64,000 bases of DNA from Bradyrhizobium roseum (GTDB lineage: Bacteria > Pseudomonadota > Alphaproteobacteria > Rhizobiales > Xanthobacteraceae), in assembly GCF_030413175.1 (NCBI RefSeq), contig NZ_CP129212.1, forward strand, positions 992,001-1,056,000, read 5' to 3'. The notes beneath the pieces are model-generated. The model was not told the origin of the DNA. It made no database searches and saw nothing but the letters and a program-made list of their open reading frames with translations. Below, piece by piece: positions 36,796 to 46,469 of the stretch. A program made the translations under genes and the position numbers. How positions within the stretch are numbered: the first letter of the stretch is position 1; each line of letters starts with the position of its first letter.

Positions 36796-37914
36796 TGTTC
36801 CCCGAGTGAAGATTTCCACGGCCTTCATGGCGACGCCCTCGGCGAGTATGCCCCACTTGGTGGATGATGGGCCTTTGGAGTTTCTCTTCTCCGCAGCTTC
36901 TCCAAGGGCACGGGACTCCTGAGCGCGACTTCGCTGGAATTCCCTTTTGTCATCTTCCGCAAAGCCGCGCGCAATGACTGCGCATAGCGCCCTGGCATCC
37001 TTCAGCGCCATGCTGATGCCTTGTCCACCAGGTCCGTAGGGATGTGCTGCGTCCCCGATCAAAATCATTCTGCTGCTATACCACCGATCAGGGGGCTTCC
37101 CGTTGTAGATGGGTCCGTAGGCCAGTATGGCTTCCGCGTCCCTGGCGTACAGCTCATATTTTCTTCTCAGCTCAGGACTCCATCGCTCTGCTCGTCTCGC
37201 CAGTTCTGCTTCGACGCTCGCCTGCGTCGCCAATTTCGCATCTGCTTCGGGCATGCGGATGTGAGTCCACATGAAGATGCTCTTGTTCGTCGCGGCCTCG
37301 TTCACCTTCCCGCAAGAGGCGATTCCAATCTGGTGACCAGGATAGTTGTGCAGCGTCATTTCGATTTTGGTTTCATCCCTGGTGATGAACCCCACGCCCA
37401 GGTACCCGGCATAGGTTTTCGTCGAACTCTGTACTGAATTCAATAATTGTCGGAGCTTTGAGCCTACCCCATCGGCCCCCACGAGCAGGGTGCCAGTCAC
37501 CTTCTCATTCGAGTCCGAGGTCACTTCGGCGCTATCGGCGGACTCGGTCATGGCCGCAACGTTGAAGCCGGTCACCACGCAAATTCCCAGGGAGTGTGCT
37601 CGCTTCATCAGTTGTTCATGAAGCGCCAACCTTGTGACCATGATTGCGGAGGTGTCGCGCTTAGGGGCGGAAAAGCTGGCGGATAGACCACCAAACCGCA
37701 GGTCGACTCTCTGCGTGTCCTCACCGATCGCATCCATCTTCATGAGCCTCAGAATCTTGACGCCTTCGGCTGATATCCGCACGCCGCTCGTCGGGCCATC
37801 GAAACGCTGTCTTGATTCCAGAACCTGACTTTCGATGTTCTGTTCTGCGAGCATGATGGCGAGGCTGAGGCCAGCCACACCTGCTCCGACGATGATGACT
37901 TTCTCGCTGCTCAT
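36784..37914 (-). CDS. FAD-dependent monooxygenase, PHBH/UbiH type
   Basis: The 376-residue flavoprotein has the FAD-binding [13 protein letters not shown] near residue 10, the [12 protein letters not shown] motif and the second FAD motif [21 protein letters not shown]. Such enzymes hydroxylate aromatic or polyketide-like compounds with NAD(P)H. I start at ATG 37914 with GGAG upstream; a longer frame exists but adds no family sequence. It is not closely like the two other FAD monooxygenase loci of the window. Confidence 0.9.
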   Translation of the reverse strand: MSSEKVIIVGAGVAGLSLAIMLAEQNIESQVLESRQRFDGPTSGVRISAEGVKILRLMKMDAIGEDTQRVDLRFGGLSASFSAPKRDTSAIMVTRLALHEQLMKRAHSLGICVVTGFNVAAMTESADSAEVTSDSNEKVTGTLLVGADGVGSKLRQLLNSVQSSTKTYAGYLGVGFITRDETKIEMTLHNYPGHQIGIASCGKVNEAATNKSIFMWTHIRMPEADAKLATQASVEAELARRAERWSPELRRKYELYARDAEAILAYGPIYNGKPPDRWYSSRMILIGDAAHPYGPGGQGISMALKDARALCAVIARGFAEDDKREFQRSRAQESRALGEAAEKRNSKGPSSTKWGILAEGVAMKAVEIFTRGTLEF

Positions 37915-38145
37915 GGTAACTCCAAATAGGACCGAGGTCGATGAGACACTTGCCAGCGTGCATCGGACGTCAGTAGTGCCCCGTTCGGCTGCACCCGGTC
38001 GAGCGTTGAAAGACGAACGCCATGCTTGCCGACCCCAGACACGCGAAGCGCGCGCCAGGCTGACCGGCCCATTGGTCGGGACGCTGTGCCGACGGCAAGC
38101 CGACATCGGCTCCCGTGATCGGCTCATGCTCGTCCGTGGCGAGTG

Positions 38146-38702
38146 TTACGCGCGCACTAGCCGGTACCAATGAGAGCGGGCGATGCGTCGCCGGCTCGCG
38201 CGCGCCTCTCGCAATTCGAAGCCGGGGGCGAAGATCGTCTTGACGACAGCCGGCGTCAGCGAGATGTCGCTGGGTGCGTCATCAAGAGCCCAGATCAGAT
38301 GCGTGCGTCCGGGCTTCAGGAGCCGGTGAATTTCCGATGCATACCGTTGCTGACCTATAGCATCCAGGCAATGGAAGCAGCCCACGTCGAACGAAACGTC
38401 GAACGGATCCTTGAGCCCATCGAGTTGAGTGACATCACCCACCAGGAACTGAAGCGGCAGGCCGGCGGCGCGAGAGCGCGCTTTCCCGATAGCGACCGGT
38501 GAAAAGTCGACGCCGGTCGTGCGCACGCCTGCTCGGCCGCATAGCGTGAGAACCTCCCCACGCCGCAACCGAGTTCGAGCGCGGTCTCAGGCGTTTGATC
38601 GCGCAGAAGTGCGGCGATCTCGTTGGGGATGCGGAAGTCCCCCCAGACGGTGAAGAGCCCCCGATAGGCACGATCAAAGTCATTGGGTGTCGTCGGCGTC
38701 AT
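38146..38702 (-). pseudogene. SAM-dependent methyltransferase with a frameshift
   Basis: The N-terminal half (MTPTTPNDFDRAYRG start, motif I LELGCGVGRFSRYAAEQ) and the C-terminal half (TTGVDFSPVAIGKAR, DVGCFHCLD, HLLKPG-type end) are in different frames. They join near 38528, where adding one G restores GVRTTGVDFS. It is therefore a single-base deletion or a sequence error. The family is class I methyltransferase, substrate unknown. It is divergent from a MarR gene 56 bp away. Confidence 0.8.
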
Positions 38703-38758
38703 GATTGCTCCGCTGCATGGTGTTGCCTTCTCGCTCAGAAGTACATATATAGCATACT

Positions 38759-39235
38759 ATGAAAATCAAGTCCGATTGGAATCCGGAGTCGACGCCTACG
38801 TTCTGGATCAACCACGCATCGCGATTGATCATGCGGAGCTTCGAGCGGGAGCTTCGCCCGCTCGGGTTCGGTATGGCTTACCTGCCCGTGGTGATGGCGC
38901 TCGAGGAAAGCGGTCCGATGCTGCAGAAGGATCTTCTTCAGCGGGCGCGGATCGAGCAGCCTACAATGGCCGCGCTCCTTGCGCGAATGGAACGTGACGG
39001 TGTCATCGCGCGTAAGCCGGATCCGATTGACAGTCGCGCGCGCCGAATCTCGCTCACGGCGAAAGGGAGGTCGCGGCTCGGCGCGGCGCGGCGGGTGATG
39101 TCCGAGGTGGTCGATGTCGCGCTCGCAGGCATCGACGCGCGCGAGCGGGCTGCGCTCATGAGCGTCCTTCGCCGGCTAGTGACGAATCTCAGTGAGATCG
39201 GTGACGAGCACGCCGGTGCAAGAATCCGGCCATGA
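38759..39235 (+). CDS. MarR-family transcriptional regulator
   Basis: The 158-residue protein has a MarR winged helix (LQKDLLQRARIEQPTMAALLARMERDGVIARKPDPIDSRARRISLTAKG, with the beta-wing DPxDxRA). It is divergent from the frameshifted methyltransferase gene. The AT-rich 56-bp gap has AGTA and TACT arms close to the start, which may be part of an operator. It probably controls itself and the methyltransferase. Confidence 0.9.
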   Translation: MKIKSDWNPESTPTFWINHASRLIMRSFERELRPLGFGMAYLPVVMALEESGPMLQKDLLQRARIEQPTMAALLARMERDGVIARKPDPIDSRARRISLTAKGRSRLGAARRVMSEVVDVALAGIDARERAALMSVLRRLVTNLSEIGDEHAGARIRP

Positions 39236-39724
39236 CGTCGCTTCTCGCGACTATCAGTACGTTGATTTTCCGAGTGTTTCAGATGCCGGAATGGCCACGA
39301 GAACTCACAGCGCCACGAATGCGGTGGTTGCCGGAGCGAGGACAAGGCAGGCTTGCGAGATTGCGCGCCGACGCTGCAGGCGTAGAAACCGCGGCGATGG
39401 CGTTCGCAATTTATACCGAAGTGGCGCGCCACGGCCGATGAAGATGGGCACTACTCGTTCGCCGTGGCGCTATGATGCTGCGACCCGCTGCACGCTCCAA
39501 TCGGCGAATCTGCGACGGCCTGCGATCTTGCGATACGCCTTATAGACGGCTGTCTTCGTGATACTGCGAGGTGGTCCGGGTAGGCTTCGATAGCGGCCCT
39601 CTCGATCAACCCGGGACCGACGTCATTTGCCATTGCCGGATAAGAACCTTAGCTTGGCTCCGCGACGGTCGCGCACAAAATGGTTGGTTCACCTCCAATC
39701 ACGAGCGAGGTGGAGCGCGGGCAC
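39236..39724. other. Gap after the MarR gene, no supported gene
   Basis: No frame here has a good ribosome binding site. A minus-strand frame around 39465-39570 reads SITKTAVYKAYRKIAGRRRF and may be a decayed end of an unknown gene. Coding-like base bias is weak throughout. Confidence 0.4.
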
Positions 39725-40480
39725 TCATCTCGTATTCTCGTCCAGATGCAAATTCACCCGTGCAGATGGGCTCACCAATTCAAAGCGGCCCCTTCTGCAC
39801 GACCAATTCAAGTAATCCCGATCGCTCCCTGCCACTGAAACCAGAAGCGCGTGAAAATTAAACGTCCACCCATCAACGTTCGGTGCTCGCATGCTGAGAC
39901 CGGTCAGGTCGCGGGCAGCGCGCGCAGGCCGCCCGTCGACATCGATACAATAGGGGCGATCTTGAGCAACAGTCTCCGCCCCGCTGATGATCCTCGGGGG
40001 CAACATTGAAGACCACGCCAGAACGCCCGCATACCCGCCGCATAGCAGGGCTAGCGTGACCCCAACATAGACGAATTCGGGTCTTTGCGGTTCGTTCTGG
40101 ATTTTGTCGTCGCAATGCGGGCAATTCATTATGGCTATGGCAGCATCGCCAACGAGAATGATGAAAAGAAAACCAATAATGAAGCCTGCGAAGGCCTCCC
40201 CGGGCGACGAATTGCCAGAAGAGTTCGATGCGATCGTCACGACGAGGAACGCATTGTAAAGCGCCGCATGCACCTTCAGGAACACGAGGGAGAGCGGCTC
40301 TCGCGCAAGAAGCGCGATGATCCACAGCAAAGGAGCCGACACGACGAAAATCTCCAGAGCAGTGGACCACGATCGGTACAGCAAAGAGTCCTGAGATCCG
40401 GTCGAAAACGCAGGTAGGCTGTTGAGGACGTAAAACGCAATTGCTCCGCAACCGAATGAGAATGGCAAATAGAGCGACAA
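39725..40480 (-). CDS. Unknown four-span membrane protein with C-terminal domain
   Basis: The 251-residue protein has about four membrane segments in the first 130 residues, a single CPHC motif after the fourth, another membrane segment, and then a soluble C-terminal domain of about 90 residues. I recognise no family. Base use is less GC-rich than the core, in line with the island. The region on both sides has no gene, so it seems to stand alone. Confidence 0.55.
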   Translation of the reverse strand: MSLYLPFSFGCGAIAFYVLNSLPAFSTGSQDSLLYRSWSTALEIFVVSAPLLWIIALLAREPLSLVFLKVHAALYNAFLVVTIASNSSGNSSPGEAFAGFIIGFLFIILVGDAAIAIMNCPHCDDKIQNEPQRPEFVYVGVTLALLCGGYAGVLAWSSMLPPRIISGAETVAQDRPYCIDVDGRPARAARDLTGLSMRAPNVDGWTFNFHALLVSVAGSDRDYLNWSCRRGRFELVSPSARVNLHLDENTR

Positions 40481-40975
40481 GCCACAGCCACCCCTCCGAC
40501 AGTTCAGTTAAAGTTCATCTTGCTTGCGCCTGCTTGGCGTCCGCGATGGAGCCGACGACGTCGACGATGCCGTTCAATTGCCCGAGCAATCGTCTGATGT
40601 AGCGGCCGATGCGCGGTTCTTCCTCGATCGCAAGGGAGCGCACACTGCTAGTCCTTCAATTCCGGAGCGGTTGACCCTGGGTCGAGACACTCCTGACCGA
40701 AATCTCTCGTCTCGGCTCGCGCATGGATTCCCTTTAAGTCAGCCCGGCGGGCAAATCCAAGGCTAGCCTACGGGTCCCCCAAGGACAGAAAATTAGCCTT
40801 GACGACGCGGTCCCAGACCCCAGGCAATGTTGGTCGAAGCTACCGAACGAAGGCATCCATGAGTGGAGGGCGTCGGCACCGGGTCTGTCGGCAATCTTGG
40901 GGCAACTTTGCCAACACATGGTGGAGCTACAGTCGCACTAGCCGACTCGACAGAAATCAGGGTCGGAGGCCCGGA
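40481..40975. other. Gap upstream of the MipA/OmpV gene
   Basis: About 495 bp have no gene that I can support. The upstream part of the frame continuing into MipA (from 40799) lacks signal-peptide-like sequence and is treated as leader. Confidence 0.45.
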
Positions 40976-41866
40976 ATGAAGAAGAATAAAGACGAAGCAA
41001 CGCTCCGCCGGGAGACGGGCATACGACAGCTGGCCACCTCGCTCGCTGTGTTCGGTGCTATCGTGGCGATTGCTCCAGGGGCGAAAGCCCAGACCGCTTT
41101 TACGCTTCCGGCGCCGCCCTTCGAAGTGCCCGGCCTGCCCTCCCCGTCGGGCACCTGGACGGCCACGGTCGGCGTCGGCGGAGAGTATCGGCCCGACTAC
41201 CCGGGCTCGAAGAACTGGATGCTCAGCCCGATGCCGATTTTTTCCATTCGCCGCGCGGGGACGGTGCAGGAGTTTCGCGGCCCACGGGACAGCGCGAGCA
41301 TCGCGCTGATCGACTTCGGGGATCTCCGCGCCGGTCCCGCTTTTAAGTACGTAAAGGAGCGCAAGAGCAGCGATCATTCGGAGCTGAACGGTTTGGCCGA
41401 CGTAAAAGCGGCATTCGAAGTCGGCGGCTTCGTCGAATATTACCCGGTCGACTGGCTCCGCCTGCGCAGCGAACTGCGCCAGGGCTTAGGAGGTCACAAG
41501 GGCACGGTGGCCGACCTATCCTCCGATTTCATCGTCCCGCTGATCGACAGAATTACCATCTCGGCGGGGCCGCGGTTCACGTGGAAGAGCACGAAAGCGG
41601 TCGCGCCCTATTTCGACGTCGACCCGGTGCAGTCGGTGGCGTCGGGCCTGCCGGTCTTCGATGCCAAGGGAGGGCCCTACTCCGTCGGAGTCGGTACCCA
41701 AGTCTCCTACCGGATCAATCCGCAGTGGGAAGTCCACGCGTACGTCGAATACGAAAAGCTGTTCGGAGATGCAGCCGACAGTCCGATCGTAAAGCTCCGC
41801 GGCGCGTCGAACCAGACCACCATCGGCCTTGGCGCATCCTATTCCTTCGACTTCAAGATCCGATAG
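40976..41866 (+). CDS. MipA/OmpV-family outer-membrane protein
   Basis: The 296-residue protein starts at ATG 40976 after GGAGG. A signal sequence follows (LATSLAVFGAIVAIAPGAKAQ), then the MipA pattern TATVGVGGEYRPDYPGS...SPMPIFSIRR, ending in a beta strand with terminal aromatic (SYSFDFKIR). The family forms small outer-membrane barrels linked to murein or antibiotic and osmotic responses. An unknown secreted protein gene starts 6 bp later, so the two are one operon. Confidence 0.9.
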   Translation: MKKNKDEATLRRETGIRQLATSLAVFGAIVAIAPGAKAQTAFTLPAPPFEVPGLPSPSGTWTATVGVGGEYRPDYPGSKNWMLSPMPIFSIRRAGTVQEFRGPRDSASIALIDFGDLRAGPAFKYVKERKSSDHSELNGLADVKAAFEVGGFVEYYPVDWLRLRSELRQGLGGHKGTVADLSSDFIVPLIDRITISAGPRFTWKSTKAVAPYFDVDPVQSVASGLPVFDAKGGPYSVGVGTQVSYRINPQWEVHAYVEYEKLFGDAADSPIVKLRGASNQTTIGLGASYSFDFKIR

Positions 41867-41872
41867 GCGAGC

Positions 41873-42610
41873 ATGCGCAAGATCATTCTAGGTGTCAGCC
41901 TCGCCATTACATCCCTATCCCTGACCGCCGCCGCGGCCTTCGAGACGCGCACGACCCGGCTGCAGGCGATCAAGACCGTGGGCATCATCTCGGCGGTGGG
42001 AGAGGAAATAAGCGTGACGCGCGTCGGGCTTGCGCCGTTGAGCAATCGTCTCGAAAGCGTGCCGGTGCAGTCATGGGGGCTCGATGACCTGATCGTCAGG
42101 CAGGCGACAGCGGTGCTCAACGGGCGCTATCAGGTGCAGACGGTCAATTATCCGCGCGCGGCATTCGCGGCTGTCCGGGAGTCGGCGATCGGTCCCGTCA
42201 ATCTCATCAGCGGGGACCCGTTCAAGGTTCTGGTCCGGAGGGATGTCTCGCCGCAGGGGCTCGATGCCTACGTCGTGATCACGCGCGCGAAATCGACGCT
42301 CGGCACCGGCCGCAAGGTCGAAGGGTTCGGCTTCGCCGAATACCGCACGTTGCTCGCATCCTACGGCATCGTCCATGCGCTATACGAAGTCCGCGTCATC
42401 GACGGCAAGTCCTTCGACGTAATCGACAAGAGAGCGGCCTCCCCACTCGGCAGCACCGACATGATCAGGCTTGCCGGACCAAGCCGGACCATCAACGGAA
42501 CTCTCTGGGGCGCGGATGCAGGCGACAAACTGCGCACTGAGATCGTCGATCTCATCACGCGCAGCCTTCCGGGCACGCTCGCCGACATGCGCCTGGCGGG
42601 CGGGTCGTAG
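41873..42610 (+). CDS. Secreted protein of unknown function
   Basis: The 245-residue protein has a cleavable signal peptide (MRKIILGVSLAITSLSLTAAAAF). The mature part is alpha/beta with a conserved look (VGIISAVGEEISVTRVG, DDLIVRQATAVLNGRYQV, AYVVITRAKSTLGTG). I cannot name a family. It is encoded 6 bp after the MipA gene and is probably periplasmic, perhaps a partner of that barrel. Confidence 0.75.
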   Translation: MRKIILGVSLAITSLSLTAAAAFETRTTRLQAIKTVGIISAVGEEISVTRVGLAPLSNRLESVPVQSWGLDDLIVRQATAVLNGRYQVQTVNYPRAAFAAVRESAIGPVNLISGDPFKVLVRRDVSPQGLDAYVVITRAKSTLGTGRKVEGFGFAEYRTLLASYGIVHALYEVRVIDGKSFDVIDKRAASPLGSTDMIRLAGPSRTINGTLWGADAGDKLRTEIVDLITRSLPGTLADMRLAGGS

Positions 42611-43033
42611 TCGACATGAAAAGGCAAAATCCATGGAAGCGCCACGTCGAATTCGCGTGCGATCGCGGACCGCCGCGGCGTCGTCCGACATGGCTTTTGC
42701 TGTCTGGTGGGGTGCATCCGCATGGTTCGATCGCGGTTCATCCTCAGAAGCGGTTCTGTTGCCCGAACATTGCGCACGCTCCATGATTTCGCATTATTGA
42801 GTACTTTGGATTTCTTGTCGGCTTGGCATTTGACCACAGAAATGCCCGTATCTCGCAGCGATCCTCTTGCGGCACATGGAGGTCAGCGCAGAGGAATTGG
42901 CTTGGTCGGCGATGATGATGTCCTGTTGCCGTGTTCTCAGATTCAGCTTCGTTTATCCTAGCCCGGTCAACTCCACGGCGTCGCGCCCAACAGCTGATGC
43001 TTCGCCCGTCCATAACGATGAAATTGAAATATC
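42611..43033. other. Gap upstream of the response regulator
   Basis: Short frames on both strands are not supported. The AT-rich stretch just before 43034 probably holds the promoter of the regulator gene. Confidence 0.45.
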
Positions 43034-43753
43034 ATGCGAGTACTCGTTGTCGAGGATGAGCCTGATCTCAGCTCGTTCCTCTCGTCTCTTCTGCGGCGCG
43101 CGGGATTTGTGGTCGACTCGGTTTGTTCGTCAGAAGAGGCGCTTCGTGCGATTGCGAGCGCGTCGTTCGACATAGCGATTGTCGATCGACGACTGCCGGA
43201 CGGCGATGGCCTGTCGGTGATACGGGCCGCAAGAGCACGAGCGCCCGAAACTGCCCTTCTTGTTCTTACCGCGCGTGATGCGAAAAACGACGTGATCGAA
43301 GGGTTAAACAGTGGAGCCGACGATTACCTCGTCAAGCCCTTTGAACCCGACGAGTTGCTGGCGCGCGTGCGCGCTATCGCCCGCCGCCAAAGTCCAAACC
43401 GTGCGACCCCGACCGCAGTAGGAAAGCTTTCGATCGACCAGCATGGGGGGGCGTCGGTCGAGAATACCCCACTGGCGCTACGGCGTGGGGAGCTATTGAT
43501 CCTGCAGGCTCTCGCTCTTCGGGCAGGCCGCGTCGTTACTCGCGGCATCCTGATCGACGCCATCTACGGTTTTGACGACTTGATCGAGTCGAACACTCTA
43601 GAATCGCAGATTTCACGATTGCGGCGGAAGCTCCGCAACGCCGCAGCCGACGTCGAAATCGCAACCCTACGTGGATTGGGCTATATGCTGCAAAAGATGG
43701 AGCCACCGGAATCCGCCGCCGATAGTGAAGGTCTCGATAAGCCATCGATATAA
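43034..43753 (+). CDS. OmpR/PhoB-family response regulator
   Basis: The 239-residue protein has a receiver domain with acidic pair E7-D8, phospho-acceptor Asp51 (IVDRRLPDG), Thr (LTARD) and Lys (VKPFEP). A winged-helix DNA-binding domain follows (LEIL-type GELLILQALALRAGRVVTRGIL, then LESQISRLRRKL). It faces the partner kinase gene tail to tail across 18 bp and sits among envelope genes that it probably controls. Confidence 0.93.
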   Translation: MRVLVVEDEPDLSSFLSSLLRRAGFVVDSVCSSEEALRAIASASFDIAIVDRRLPDGDGLSVIRAARARAPETALLVLTARDAKNDVIEGLNSGADDYLVKPFEPDELLARVRAIARRQSPNRATPTAVGKLSIDQHGGASVENTPLALRRGELLILQALALRAGRVVTRGILIDAIYGFDDLIESNTLESQISRLRRKLRNAAADVEIATLRGLGYMLQKMEPPESAADSEGLDKPSI

Positions 43754-43771
43754 GCTCCGCGCCAGCTTTCG

Positions 43772-45130
43772 CTATGGTTTCGGCTCGTGCTGACCGGAGT
43801 TATCCGTAAAGAAAAGGCGAACCGTCGTTCCTCCGCCTGGAGTATCAGAGATCGACATCCGTCCTCCATGTGCCGTCATGATGTCGCGGACGATGGTAAG
43901 CCCCAATCCGGCTCCGCCGGACTGCGGTGACGGTCGGCTGAACGGTTCCGTGACCTCCTCGCGGTCCGTCGAAGCGATGCCGATACCATCATCGACGACT
44001 TCGAGGTTCACGTTGTCGACGACACGAACGAGAATTGTCGATTTTGCCTGAGCATGCATTACGGCGTTGTCGACGAGGTTCGCTACGGCAGCGCGAACGG
44101 TCGCGTCATTTGCGTCAATGCGCCGGATCGTATCACCTTGCTCTTCGAAAGCGACGTTGATACCTCGCGCCACGAGTAGTGGAGCCATATCGGCCAGAGC
44201 GCCACGCGCTAGGCGGTTTAGATAGACAGGTTCGAAGGGGAGAACGTCGTTGTGTAGTCTCGCAAGCTGTAGCATCGATGAAACGATTGTCGTCAGGCGG
44301 TGCACGTCTGCTCTCAGGGCGACCCGTGTCTTCGCATCATCGACACCTTCGATCTTGGATCGGATGACAGATAGCGGAGTACGTAGCTCGTGGGCGACAT
44401 TATTCATGAATCGCCGTTGCAAATCCATCGTGGCGGCGATCTGATCGAGGGCCGAGTTCAGGGCTTTCGTCAATGGCATGAGTTCGGCGGGGGTCTCCTG
44501 TGTCGGTAGTAAGCCGCGGGGAGATTTTGGGTCGATCGAGGCTGCAGCTTTGGCAGCGCGTCGGAGCGTCGCGCCAATGAACGAAACGGACATTGCGATA
44601 GCCGCGGCGATAACGATCCCAAATACCAGAGATGTCATGAGCGCGGGAACCGCGATAGCGCCGAGGTAATGTCCAAGGATCATTGCCCAGCCTGGAGTGC
44701 CTCCGCTCGTCGCGATAACCACGCGTTTGGAGTTGATTTCGACGACATCGAAGGAAACGGCACTGCCTACGCCACGACCGAGGCTCATTTGCGCTTGAAT
44801 GGTCGGGCCATCGAGACGGATATCGATCGGAAGGTGCGGACGGAGGCTCGACGCGTATTCGACGACGGTGTCTCCATCCGACGCCAGATACCAGAGTTTC
44901 GGGCTCATTCTCTCGATGTCTACCAAAGCCGCGATTTTCTCTATCTCAACGCTCTTGGAAACAGATACACGTATCGCTTGTCGAATGGCCGCGGAGGTAA
45001 CCTTGTTGCGAAGCGAGCCGGGCTCCTCGGTAATAAACGTAAACGCCAGTACAGCTGCGACACCGGTTCCGAAAAGAGCCACTCCAAGGACGGAAAGTCG
45101 GAGGGCCAAGGCGCGAGAAAGAGACGTCAT
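43772..45130 (-). CDS. Sensor histidine kinase, partner of the OmpR-type regulator
   Basis: I start at ATG 45130 (MTSLSRALALR); 45166 is also possible. The 452-residue protein has a membrane segment near residues 8-30, a periplasmic domain of about 130 residues, a second membrane segment near 165-190, a HAMP-like linker, HisKA with His247 (VAHELRTPLSVI), and an ATPase domain with N-box NLVDNAVMHA, VDDGIGI and GGAGLGLTIV. All catalytic motifs are present. It probably senses an envelope signal. Confidence 0.92.
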   Translation of the reverse strand: MTSLSRALALRLSVLGVALFGTGVAAVLAFTFITEEPGSLRNKVTSAAIRQAIRVSVSKSVEIEKIAALVDIERMSPKLWYLASDGDTVVEYASSLRPHLPIDIRLDGPTIQAQMSLGRGVGSAVSFDVVEINSKRVVIATSGGTPGWAMILGHYLGAIAVPALMTSLVFGIVIAAAIAMSVSFIGATLRRAAKAAASIDPKSPRGLLPTQETPAELMPLTKALNSALDQIAATMDLQRRFMNNVAHELRTPLSVIRSKIEGVDDAKTRVALRADVHRLTTIVSSMLQLARLHNDVLPFEPVYLNRLARGALADMAPLLVARGINVAFEEQGDTIRRIDANDATVRAAVANLVDNAVMHAQAKSTILVRVVDNVNLEVVDDGIGIASTDREEVTEPFSRPSPQSGGAGLGLTIVRDIMTAHGGRMSISDTPGGGTTVRLFFTDNSGQHEPKP

Positions 45131-45258
45131 CGTTGACCCCGGGACGGTCTCCGCGTCCGATCGCATATGTGACGTGTGCGGAGCTCGACGAAAACTAGCC
45201 GATACCAGCTTCGAGCTACCGTATCTAGGGCTTGGTACTAATCGTCGGACTTGTAAGC

Positions 45259-46080
45259 ATGCTCGCGTCGCGTGTAGGAAATATCTTTGGGGAACGAGGT
45301 GTGCGGGATGAGAGCGTGATGCCGGATCCTCACGGCCTAAAAGCCGCCCCCTTGTCCTTGCAGGCAGACAGCATGCCCGACGGGTCTTTTTCTGCAGCAG
45401 AGCTCGATCGACCAACGGATATAAACGCTGTAGCAAAGCGCCGATTTGGCTCACATTCGCGCTGGCAGATCGCTCTAGCCTTCGTTGTTGCTCTATTTTC
45501 CGCAACGGAGGGCCTTGCCGCGGACCGCGACACGCGTCCTGGCGGTATGCCAACAGCGCCCGGACGAGACATTCTGGAGCAGATCGACAAGACTTTCGAT
45601 ACGGCTTCGAGGCGAGCCGCCAGTGCCGTCGAAAGATCGCTTGCTTTGTTCGGAGAGCCGAATGCCTACATACTTGGCAGCGAACTCAGCGGTTCATTCG
45701 TCATCGGCGGCCGTAACGGAGTTGGCCAATTGCGTCTAGCTAACGGGCTGCCTTCCCGTGTCAACTGGTCCGCAGTCTCCATCGGTATTGGACTTGGAGC
45801 CAACTACGGCAGGGTCGTCATGCTAGTCTATCGGCTGGACAAGCCCGAAGATATCTTTGGTACCTATACAAGCATCGGCGGTAGCGCTCATTTCTTGGTC
45901 GGGGCAAATGCGACAATCTTGGCTTCGGACAACGCGAGAATCGTCCTAATTTCTTCGGGATTAGGACTCCGCCTCTCAGGTGATCTCAGCAGCCTTCGCA
46001 TCGATCGCGATATCGACGACGGCCAGCCTCGACCACCCGAGAACATCTGCGATCGCACTGATTGTCTCCGTCGACGCTAA
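45259..46080 (+). CDS. DUF1134/EipA-like exported protein
   Basis: A signal-like segment (WQIALAFVVALFSATEGLAA) follows a long hydrophilic leader, so the start is unsure: TTG 45232, ATG 45259 or ATG 45319. The mature part matches the DUF1134 pattern: YILGSELSGSFVIGGRNGVGQL, VSIGIGLGANYGRVVMLVY, GGSAHFLVGANATILASDN and SSGLGLRLSGDL. In Brucella and Caulobacter relatives (EipA), this family supports envelope integrity. It is divergent from the kinase gene, so a shared control region is likely. Confidence 0.8.
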   Translation: MLASRVGNIFGERGVRDESVMPDPHGLKAAPLSLQADSMPDGSFSAAELDRPTDINAVAKRRFGSHSRWQIALAFVVALFSATEGLAADRDTRPGGMPTAPGRDILEQIDKTFDTASRRAASAVERSLALFGEPNAYILGSELSGSFVIGGRNGVGQLRLANGLPSRVNWSAVSIGIGLGANYGRVVMLVYRLDKPEDIFGTYTSIGGSAHFLVGANATILASDNARIVLISSGLGLRLSGDLSSLRIDRDIDDGQPRPPENICDRTDCLRRR

Positions 46081-46469
46081 CGTGGGACTGCGCGCCGCAG
46101 AGTTTAGCGCTCTGCCATATCGCTGACCGCGTGCAAGCCGGGCAATCTTCGTGCAATGTTAGCCCGCCATCTAGCACCTCTGCATACGAGCTTCCAACGG
46201 ACATCCGAAGTGGCTCTGAGGTCAAAGGCTTTCAATGAAGTATATCATCCAAGTGGATCTTGGCGCGAAGCGGTGCCGACGGCGTCGTACGTGGCCTGGA
46301 ATTTTCGATCTGAGCGCAGGTGCTCGGGCGTTTAACGCGGTATCCCTCGCAAACGCTGCTCCGTTCTCGCCATGCGAAGGCCGTCACCGCTTGTTTGAGC
46401 AGAAGTCTTGCGTCGGTCAACCCGGGCTCTTTCGAAGCATCCGGGACTGGCGGGACCAGGAATCGGAGG
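46081..46469. other. Gap before the monooxygenase remnant
   Basis: I find no supported gene. The long plus frame from 46235 contains only compositionally odd sequence until it reaches the monooxygenase homology near 46568. No homology to the N-terminal FAD domain could be read in any frame. Confidence 0.45.

Noticed and set aside
40799..40975. N-terminal extension of the MipA frame
   Set aside because: No signal-like sequence, and the ATG at 40976 has both GGAGG and a signal peptide.
45131..45553. Long N-terminal extension of the kinase frame
   Set aside because: It runs antisense through the start of the DUF1134-like gene and contains no kinase-related or membrane sequence.
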